Part shown: piece after piece, positions 1-5,673 of the stretch
How the letters are laid out: every line of letters starts with the position of its first letter
Position numbering within the stretch: position 1 is the stretch's first letter
Origin: an uncultured Prevotellaceae bacterium
GTDB lineage: Bacteria > Bacteroidota > Bacteroidia > Bacteroidales > Bacteroidaceae
NCBI GenBank assembly: GCA_946413885.1
Contig: CAMKMK010000104.1
Span: 1-8,135 of the forward strand
DNA length: 8,135 bases
Direction of reading: 5' to 3'
The notes under the pieces: generated by a model
Databases searched by the model: none
What the model saw: only the letters and a program-made list of their open reading frames with translations
What the model was told of the DNA's origin: nothing
Position numbers and translations under genes: made by a program

Positions 1-88
1 GTTGACTTTGCAGGAAGAACGTGTTGTCTTTGCAAGAAGAACGTGTTGTCTTTGCGGTTTCAACGTGTTGTCTTTTTTGCGAGAGGAA
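1..88. repeat. 22-bp tandem direct repeat, about 3.5 copies, open at the window edge
   Basis: Units start at 1, 23, 45 and 67, exactly 22 bp apart. Units 1 and 2 differ at 2 of 22 positions. Unit 3 keeps both ends but differs in the middle (56-60). Unit 4 keeps only its first 9-10 bases. The shared core is GTTGTCTTTGC and the junction is AACGTGTTG. Each junction has a partial dyad: the arms 32-42 and 45-55 pair at 8 of 11 positions around a central GT. Spacing of about two helical turns places every unit on the same DNA face, as in operator or iteron arrays. The array lies upstream of the promoter at 151-158. More copies may lie before position 1. Function is unknown. Confidence 0.8.
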
Positions 89-150
89 AAAAGTTATGCA
101 TCCCGTTCATTTTGTTGGGAAGCTTTTCTCTATTTTTCGAGATAAATTCG

Positions 151-158
151 TATCTTTG
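151..158 (+). promoter_or_regulatory. Bacteroidota -7 promoter element for the five-gene operon
   Basis: TATCTTTG fits the Bacteroidota primary-sigma -7 consensus TAnnTTTG exactly, and a GC-poor stretch precedes it. No clear -33 TTG box sits at the usual spacing; the T-rich run at 131-137 is the nearest candidate. Transcription would begin near 163-166, giving a leader of roughly 35-40 nt before the ATG at 202. It is the only convincing promoter upstream of the operon. Confidence 0.65.
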
Positions 159-201
159 CAGCAAGAAAAATGAGAGTTATTTTCTAATTATGGTAAGAAG
201 A

Positions 202-1572
202 ATGAAAAAAACGTTTATCTGCATCCTGGTCGCTCTTGCCTGCATGGCGACTGGCCTGCCAGCACATGGTACAGCAAAGGCTGAGAAGGATGTGCGTTCC
301 CCAGAATCGACTTCCGACAACACGAAAGGCTTCTACAAGGATCTTTTTGTGGACGGAGGCATCAACGTCTCCTCACGCGACTACCTTCCTTCCGCCCGTT
401 ACATGCGGCTCGAGTGGGAATCCTTCCTTTGCACGGCTCAGAAGGGACGCGACACGACGACCTACAGCGCCATCGATACCCTCATGCAGCGACAATTCAT
501 CGTGGGCAATCCTTTAGACGAGAACGGAGCTTTGCTGTTCCCTGACGGGCAGCCTCGTTTCCGCATGATTTTCATGAACGGCGGAGCAGCAGCCAGACAC
601 GGGCGTTCGTTAGGAGAGGATGGGCGCAACCGCATTCGCGAGTATGTGCGAAACGGAGGCAGTTACGTGGGCGACTGCGCAGGCATGTTCTTGGGAAGCC
701 GAGCTGTCAGGGGAGATTCCGCTTTGAAGTACCTCGATGACTATCTGGGTATCTGGCCAGGCTTGACGAAAAGCACAGGTCTTGAAACCTCGCAAACCAA
801 CATGACCATCGAGGACAAGTCGCCCTTGCTGCGATATTATGACTTTGGAGGTGACCATCATGTGGACAGCGTCTATCACAACGGAGGCGGCTATGCGATA
901 ACGGATACCTTGTGGCCTGAGGGGACAGAGATCCTTGCCCGCTACGAAGTGAAGGGGCGTGACCTTAAGCTCAAGCGCGACATTCAGGACTTGCCAGCCA
1001 TCTGGGCCTACAAGGCAGACAATCATACGGGACGTGTCATCCTTTGCGGCTCGCATCCTGAATTCGTGGGAAGCGGCGAGAAGCTGGACCTGATGCTGGC
1101 TATGGTGAAGTACGCTTTGGATGGTACAGTAGCTCCACGCCTGAAGGGAGAACTCGTCAAGGGGCAGAAGCGGGAGATGTACAAGACGACTCACGATGCC
1201 GATCCTGACTTCACAGCCATTGGAGACCTCCAGTATCATCACTTTGCGGTAGATGTTCCCAAGGGAGCAGACACTTTACGAATTGCCCTGAGGCCCAAGC
1301 CAGGGACCGTGAACTTCGACCTTTTCCTGCTGGCTCAGCCACGCGAGTTTGCTTACTTGGAGAGTGCCACCTACAAGCATGTGGGATCAGGCTGCGACAA
1401 GACTCTCATCATTCCTCACCCCAAAGCAGGACGCTTCTATGTCTCCGTCTTCTGCAACACGACGGTTCAATCCGTGCAGACTTCCTACGGCACTCAATAC
1501 AGCGGTCGCCTGGATGTGTTGAATGGCGTGCCCTACAGCATCACGGCAGAATGGAACATCCAGGAAAAGTAA
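202..1572 (+). CDS. Exported glutamine-amidotransferase-like protein (BPL_N type) with C-terminal PPC-like domain
   Basis: The ATG at 202 gives 456 residues with a clean signal peptide: MKK, a hydrophobic core, and cleavage probably after AKA at 25-27. An in-frame ATG at 190 is a possible alternative. The ATG at 43 is unlikely because it lies inside the tandem repeat and upstream of the promoter. Residues about 46-315 look like the class I glutamine amidotransferase-like fold seen at the N-terminus of biotin-protein ligases. They include MIFMNGG, the nucleophile elbow GDCAG (Cys159), VYHNGG, and a GSHPE motif supplying His285 and Glu287, so the Cys-His-Glu triad appears intact. Residues about 340-456 look like a beta-sandwich of the bacterial pre-peptidase C-terminal (PPC) type. 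No ligase catalytic domain is present. The protein is probably periplasmic or secreted, and its substrate is unknown. It is the first gene of the operon, 47 nt before the dipeptidase gene. The fold call is fairly secure; the activity is not. Confidence 0.75.
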   Translation: MKKTFICILVALACMATGLPAHGTAKAEKDVRSPESTSDNTKGFYKDLFVDGGINVSSRDYLPSARYMRLEWESFLCTAQKGRDTTTYSAIDTLMQRQFIVGNPLDENGALLFPDGQPRFRMIFMNGGAAARHGRSLGEDGRNRIREYVRNGGSYVGDCAGMFLGSRAVRGDSALKYLDDYLGIWPGLTKSTGLETSQTNMTIEDKSPLLRYYDFGGDHHVDSVYHNGGGYAITDTLWPEGTEILARYEVKGRDLKLKRDIQDLPAIWAYKADNHTGRVILCGSHPEFVGSGEKLDLMLAMVKYALDGTVAPRLKGELVKGQKREMYKTTHDADPDFTAIGDLQYHHFAVDVPKGADTLRIALRPKPGTVNFDLFLLAQPREFAYLESATYKHVGSGCDKTLIIPHPKAGRFYVSVFCNTTVQSVQTSYGTQYSGRLDVLNGVPYSITAEWNIQEK

Positions 1573-1619
1573 AGATTATTCAGTAACAAGAATCGTAGAA
1601 AAAGCGAAAGAAAGAGACT

Positions 1620-2414
1620 ATGAGACGTACCAGATTATTGCACCTGTTGATTATTCTCATCCTTCCGATCCTTTGCGTCATCCTGATGAGATACAGTTTC
1701 AATAAGGTCAGGACTTTGCCAGTCAGCCCAACGGAGGACACGAGCCAGTTCGTGACATTGACGGATGCTGTACCTGATGCCATTCTGGAAATCCGTTACT
1801 TCAGCACGTACAACTTCGTGGGACAGCGTATCGACGGCTATCTGGAGCCTACGGCCCTGCTCACTCGTGAGGCAGCCGACAGTCTTCGTGCCGTAAGTGA
1901 CGACGTGATGAAGCAGGGGTATCGGCTGAAAATCTACGATGCCTACCGTCCCCAGAAAGGTGTGGATCACTTTGTGCGTTGGTCAAAGGATGTGCCAGAC
2001 ACGCTCATGAAAGCTTTCTTCTATCCTGACCTGGACAAGTCCGTCCTTTTCGCTCAGGAATATATTATGGAACGAAGCGGCCACACTCGTGGCTCAACCG
2101 TTGACCTGACGCTTTTCGACATGAATACAGAAAAGGAACTCGATATGGGAGGAACTTTCGACTGGTTCGGCCCTGAGAGTCATCCTGACTTCTGCGGAAA
2201 TCCTGAGACAGGGGAATACACGGGTGACAACCACGAAAGTCCCGTTGGACGCTCCCTCACTCCTGAACAATTCCAGCATCGCATGATGCTTCGCCAGGCT
2301 ATGCTCCGTCACGGATTCAGGGCCATCGAGTCTGAATGGTGGCACTTCACCCTGAAGAACGAACCTTTCCCAGATACCTATTTTACGTTCCCTGTCAAAC
2401 AATTAATGAATTGA
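1620..2414 (+). CDS. Membrane-anchored D-alanyl-D-alanine dipeptidase (VanX/DdpX, peptidase M15D)
   Basis: The product has 264 residues. Residues about 6-24 form a strongly hydrophobic segment behind an RRTR start, either a signal anchor or an uncleaved signal; Cys19 lacks a good lipobox. The rest matches zinc D-Ala-D-Ala dipeptidases. YDAYRP carries Arg110, equivalent to the substrate-positioning arginine of VanX. SGHTRGSTVDLTL supplies zinc ligands His155 and Asp162. ESEWWHF supplies catalytic Glu239 and zinc ligand His242. All key residues are present, so activity is likely. Family enzymes hydrolyse D-Ala-D-Ala or related dipeptides. No VanH, VanA or VanRS homologue is in the window, so glycopeptide resistance is not supported. 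Location outside the cytoplasm suggests use of peptidoglycan-derived dipeptides. The start is preceded by a purine-rich AAGAAAGAG stretch. The next gene begins 1 nt after its stop. Confidence 0.9.
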   Translation: MRRTRLLHLLIILILPILCVILMRYSFNKVRTLPVSPTEDTSQFVTLTDAVPDAILEIRYFSTYNFVGQRIDGYLEPTALLTREAADSLRAVSDDVMKQGYRLKIYDAYRPQKGVDHFVRWSKDVPDTLMKAFFYPDLDKSVLFAQEYIMERSGHTRGSTVDLTLFDMNTEKELDMGGTFDWFGPESHPDFCGNPETGEYTGDNHESPVGRSLTPEQFQHRMMLRQAMLRHGFRAIESEWWHFTLKNEPFPDTYFTFPVKQLMN

Positions 2415-2415
2415 A

Positions 2416-3678
2416 ATGAAGCAACATAAACTTAGGAAACTCCTTATCCTCACCCTATGTGGCTATCTCGCCGCCTGTACTGATTACGATCTGCCTGATC
2501 CACAACCACAAGAGGAGCATACTGAGGCCGTGTGGGCCCTTATGGATATATGCGACAAGAACGCTGAAGTGAAGGGATTGCTGGAGCACGCCATCCGTCA
2601 GGCTGCTGAGATAAATCCTGACAGACGCTACAATCCTGCCCAAACGCTTACAGAGTTCTATGATTTCGTCGATTGGAACATTCGCCAGCTGCCTTGGGAC
2701 GTGATGATTCATCCTGCCCCCAACGACTATGGGAAATCGCTGTATGGACGTACAGATCAAGGAATAGGCTACTTCTGGTTCGTCGTCGATCAGCCGTTGG
2801 AAGAGTTGGAGGGACGTGGTTTCTATTATCCTACCGTAGAGTTTGTGGAACCTTTCTCCTCGTGGCTCACCACCTACGCACAATCGTGGGGGGAATGGCT
2901 CTCGACAGAAGATAGCTGGTGCGAAGCCTATTACAGGATGGTGGCAGACGATCCTGACTGGGGGCTCACGTATGGCTGGTACGGAAAGGGGAATCAATGG
3001 CACACCTACAACGAGTTCTTTGCCCGCGACCTCGCTTCTCCTGATATGAGGCCGATAGCTGAGGCAGATGTGGTGGCACCTGTTGATTCGTGGCCCAAAA
3101 CCACTTATTCCATCAACGACGACAACCAGTTGGAGTACCCTGCTGACCTGCAGATCAAGACAGCAAAACTTTCTGACATAAGCCAGCTTATAGGAGAAGA
3201 CTCGAAGTACAAGGATGCTTTTGCTGGCGGAACGTTGACCCATACGTTCCTCGACGTGAACGACTACCACCACTATCATGCACCTGTGGACGGCACGTTG
3301 CTTGAGCTGCGCAAAATCCCAGGCGTGGCGGCTGGAGGAGGATACACACTTTGGGACGATGAGCAGAAGCTCTACTATTATGTCAACAACTTGGGATTCC
3401 AGATGGTGGAGACTCGCTCTTGTGCCATCATCGAGAACGAGAAATTCGGCCTTGTGGCCATGTTGCCTGTCGGCATGTCGCAGATTTGTTCATGCAACTG
3501 GGTTCCTTCGCTCCACGTGGGCCAAACCCTTCATCGTGGCGACGAGATGGGTTATTTCCTCTTTGGCGGTTCTGATGTCGTGCTGATCTTTCAGCGTGGC
3601 ATTGAAGTGGAGTTGCTCCATACGGAAAATCATTTGCTGATGGGCGAGGCTTATGCAAACTTGGAAAAGAAAGAATGA
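2416..3678 (+). CDS. Lipoprotein of the phosphatidylserine decarboxylase / PsiD-like pyruvoyl decarboxylase superfamily
   Basis: The product has 420 residues. A type II signal peptide ends in the lipobox LAAC (Cys21), followed by the acidic stretch TDYDLPD, which resembles Bacteroidota surface-lipoprotein export signals. Residues about 35-200 resemble the N-terminal extension of PsiD-like decarboxylases. The catalytic core follows: YNEFFARDL then RPI (198-214), APVDS with Asp224, DYHHYHAPVDG with His285 and His288, VGMSQ (352-356), and GYFLFGGSDVV. In the last motif Gly385-Ser386 corresponds to the self-cleavage site that creates the pyruvoyl cofactor. Asp, His and Ser are all conserved, so self-processing is plausible; it would release a C-terminal alpha chain of about 35 residues. 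Known members decarboxylate phosphatidylserine in the inner membrane, or L-tryptophan in fungal PsiD. Export as a lipoprotein is unusual, and the substrate is unknown. The gene starts 1 nt after the dipeptidase stop. Confidence 0.85.
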   Translation: MKQHKLRKLLILTLCGYLAACTDYDLPDPQPQEEHTEAVWALMDICDKNAEVKGLLEHAIRQAAEINPDRRYNPAQTLTEFYDFVDWNIRQLPWDVMIHPAPNDYGKSLYGRTDQGIGYFWFVVDQPLEELEGRGFYYPTVEFVEPFSSWLTTYAQSWGEWLSTEDSWCEAYYRMVADDPDWGLTYGWYGKGNQWHTYNEFFARDLASPDMRPIAEADVVAPVDSWPKTTYSINDDNQLEYPADLQIKTAKLSDISQLIGEDSKYKDAFAGGTLTHTFLDVNDYHHYHAPVDGTLLELRKIPGVAAGGGYTLWDDEQKLYYYVNNLGFQMVETRSCAIIENEKFGLVAMLPVGMSQICSCNWVPSLHVGQTLHRGDEMGYFLFGGSDVVLIFQRGIEVELLHTENHLLMGEAYANLEKKE

Positions 3679-3679
3679 A

Positions 3680-4495
3680 ATGAAACAGACGAAACTTTGG
3701 ATGGTTGCCGCCATCATGACGCTTTGTGGCACCAGTTTTAACCTGTCAGGATGCAAGGAAGAACGTGTTGCGATCCTCCCTGTGTCAGGAACCTTGGAGG
3801 AAGCTTTCCCTACGGATAGTGCGCCCCTTATCGTGCACGAAGCGATGAATTATGCTTTCATGGATCGCTACGAGAACATTTTGGATGATAAGGAAAATCA
3901 TGTCAGCGTGTGGAGCTTGGTGAATTGCAACCCAGGCATCTCTTCAGAGGGGTATGGGATTATCGTCGTAAAGGACAAGGAATCGACCAAGTTGCCTGAC
4001 ATCTATCACGGAAAGAATCCCCAGGCACGTTACGATGCCCAGAAGGGTGTTCTTTGGCTCACTTGTGGCGTGATGGAGGGAACGGGCGTTCTGGTAGAGA
4101 AACTTTATATGCTTCGCTTCAGCGAGGACAATATGGCTCACATCGTGTCCTCCATCGACCCCTATGATATGCAGCAAACTATCTGCAAGCGACTGGGATA
4201 CAGTATCGATGGCGAGCGTATCACGTTCTATGAAGGCGAACGAGAGTTATGTGTTTCTACCAATCACACGACAGATATGGGCGGATTCGATGAAGAGCAA
4301 CCCATCTGGATAGGAGAGCAGATTTCCTATGAACTGAGCGGCGATGACCCTTATGTTCGTGTGGTGCCAGGAGTGAAATTCACTACAGGCCTTGTACTCA
4401 CGTACGACGATATGCCGACCTTTGCCGCCTGTGTCGACCTTCAGGATGACGAGTCGTTTGACATCGATGAACTTGAATCTGTAGTTCTTGACTGA
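3680..4495 (+). CDS. Putative surface lipoprotein of unknown function
   Basis: Starting at the ATG 1 nt after the decarboxylase stop gives 271 residues. A longer reading from 3653 would spoil the signal peptide and overlap the upstream gene. The signal peptide (MKQTKLW then a hydrophobic core) ends in the lipobox NLSGC with Cys25. Residues +2 to +4 after Cys are KEE, matching the K-(D/E)2 surface lipoprotein export signal described in Capnocytophaga, so exposure on the cell surface is likely. The mature part looks rich in beta strands, with several short aromatic/hydrophobic segments (YGIIVV, GVLWLTCG, LYMLRF, ITFYEGE), and it has a strongly acidic C-terminus (about 254-271). No catalytic motif or known domain was recognised. 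Its position between two enzyme-like genes suggests a substrate-binding or partner role, which is inference only. Confidence 0.8.
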   Translation: MKQTKLWMVAAIMTLCGTSFNLSGCKEERVAILPVSGTLEEAFPTDSAPLIVHEAMNYAFMDRYENILDDKENHVSVWSLVNCNPGISSEGYGIIVVKDKESTKLPDIYHGKNPQARYDAQKGVLWLTCGVMEGTGVLVEKLYMLRFSEDNMAHIVSSIDPYDMQQTICKRLGYSIDGERITFYEGERELCVSTNHTTDMGGFDEEQPIWIGEQISYELSGDDPYVRVVPGVKFTTGLVLTYDDMPTFAACVDLQDDESFDIDELESVVLD

Positions 4496-4515
4496 TTTTA
4501 CAAGTCCTCTTGAAC

Positions 4516-5562
4516 ATGAAACAAACCCTTATTACTCTCTTTCTCGCCGCTCTAACCATATCGGTCCAGAGTAAGGGCGAAGTGTCTGATGTGGAAGAGA
4601 ATAACGCAGGCTGGTTGTGGGAAATCAGCGGCAACGGATTGGCGCAGAAGTCCTACCTCTTCGGCACGTGCCACGGCGACGGCATCAGTTTTACGGACGA
4701 GGAGATTTACGGCAGCATCTATGGGCTGTCTGAAGCCCTGGACGAGGCCAAGGCCGTCTTCTTTGAAACCGACGTTTCCAAGAGTTTGGGCGACGAAGAA
4801 AAAGAGCAGATGAAGCAGCTGATGGGAAAGATCTATAATCCTGGTCCTGAATACATGATGCCTGAAGGTGTGTTCTACAAGCCTCTCTTCGATAGCGTGG
4901 CCCACTTCAACGAGGTCAACAAGTTCATGTCTTATAAGATGAAGGACGTGGAATACTGGAAGAAGACGCCCGGCTACTGGTGCATCCGATTGGGCCTCTA
5001 CGCTTTCACGAAGGCAAGGATGTGCAGGTTCGTGGACACCGCCCTGAGAGAGGAAGCCACAAAGCGAGGGAAGGAAATTGGTGGGTTGGAAACGCATGCA
5101 TTTGGCATGGGAAAGATAATGCCAATGTACACCGACACGGAATCTATTGATACCCTCTCCATGAAGGAACAGGCAAAGATAATCTATTCATTAGTTCATA
5201 CGTTCGACAATGACAGCATCTTCCAGATTCCTAAGTTGCATGAGGTCTATCTGGAGAACGACACCTGCAAGCTTCAACGCTATTATGCAGAAGGCGACCA
5301 GAAGAGAGATGAGTTGTTGGAAACATTAGGCAGCAAAGGCGAGGAAGCGAAGAAAGCGATGGAGAAGTCTGGGGAGTACACGAAAGAGCACCTGCTGCGT
5401 GAGCGCAACGAGGCCTGGATTCCCGTCATCAAGGAGAACATTTTGACTCAAACATGCCTTGTAGCCGTGGGATGCAGGCACTTGCTGGGCGAGGAGGGAT
5501 TGATAAATATGCTTCGAAGGGAAGGATATACGGTCACGCCTGTTCCACCTCATCAGCCGTAG
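4516..5562 (+). CDS. Exported TraB/GumN family protein (TIKI-like)
   Basis: The ATG at 4516 gives 348 residues. A TTG two codons earlier is in frame but less likely. The start MKQTLITLFLAALTISVQS is a Sec signal peptide with probable cleavage near residue 19. Family motifs appear in order: YLFGTCHGDG with His53, the first conserved GxxH; VFFETD with Glu84; IGGLET (188-193); the RNEAW helix (297-301); and VAVGCRHLLGEEGL with His322, the second GxxH. This is the full set of conserved TraB/GumN positions, and the length fits the family. Relatives include the animal TIKI metalloproteases, bacterial pheromone-shutdown TraB/PrgY and GumN, but the substrate of most bacterial members is unknown. The gene lies 20 nt after the lipoprotein gene, probably the last of the operon, and convergent with the next gene. 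Activity as a hydrolase is inferred. Confidence 0.87.
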   Translation: MKQTLITLFLAALTISVQSKGEVSDVEENNAGWLWEISGNGLAQKSYLFGTCHGDGISFTDEEIYGSIYGLSEALDEAKAVFFETDVSKSLGDEEKEQMKQLMGKIYNPGPEYMMPEGVFYKPLFDSVAHFNEVNKFMSYKMKDVEYWKKTPGYWCIRLGLYAFTKARMCRFVDTALREEATKRGKEIGGLETHAFGMGKIMPMYTDTESIDTLSMKEQAKIIYSLVHTFDNDSIFQIPKLHEVYLENDTCKLQRYYAEGDQKRDELLETLGSKGEEAKKAMEKSGEYTKEHLLRERNEAWIPVIKENILTQTCLVAVGCRHLLGEEGLINMLRREGYTVTPVPPHQP

Positions 5563-5622
5563 GTTTTGTTAATTATCAATTTTGCAGACAATTATAACCA
5601 GGCATGAGTCGGCCCACAGTAT

Positions 5623-5652
5623 CAACAAGCCGATAGCATCCTTGGGCTGTTG
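5623..5652. terminator. Weak candidate stem-loop in the convergent intergenic region
   Basis: In the 111-nt gap between the two stop codons (5563-5673), CAACAAGCC (5623-5631) can pair with GGCTGTTG (5645-5652), with one bulged A and a 13-nt loop. No T-run follows on either strand, so it is not a convincing intrinsic terminator. It is listed because two convergent transcripts must end around here. No other structure or gene was seen in the gap. Confidence 0.2.
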
Positions 5653-5673
5653 TTGCAGAAATAGAGATAGACT

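Noticed and set aside
1..88. CRISPR array
   Set aside because: Repeats are contiguous with no unique spacers, decay quickly, and no cas genes are nearby.
43..201. N-terminal extension of the first gene from the ATG at 43
   Set aside because: It lies in the tandem repeat and upstream of the -7 box at 151-158. It would also bury the signal peptide behind about 50 unrelated residues.
610..1242. 210-codon antisense ORF opposite the amidotransferase-like gene
   Set aside because: It is antisense to conserved catalytic motifs and has no coherent protein features or promoter.
1620..2414. Glycopeptide (vancomycin) resistance cluster
   Set aside because: Only the VanX-like dipeptidase is present. 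It is membrane-anchored, and no VanH, VanA or two-component regulator genes are in the window.
2455..3279. 274-codon antisense ORF opposite the decarboxylase gene
   Set aside because: It is a shadow of a strongly conserved coding strand; its translation shows no recognisable domain and no start signals.
3653..3679. Upstream in-frame start for the unknown lipoprotein
   Set aside because: It overlaps the decarboxylase gene and adds nine charged residues before an otherwise standard MKQ signal peptide.
4552..5097. 181-codon antisense ORF opposite the TraB/GumN gene
   Set aside because: It is a shadow frame; the plus strand carries all the family motifs.
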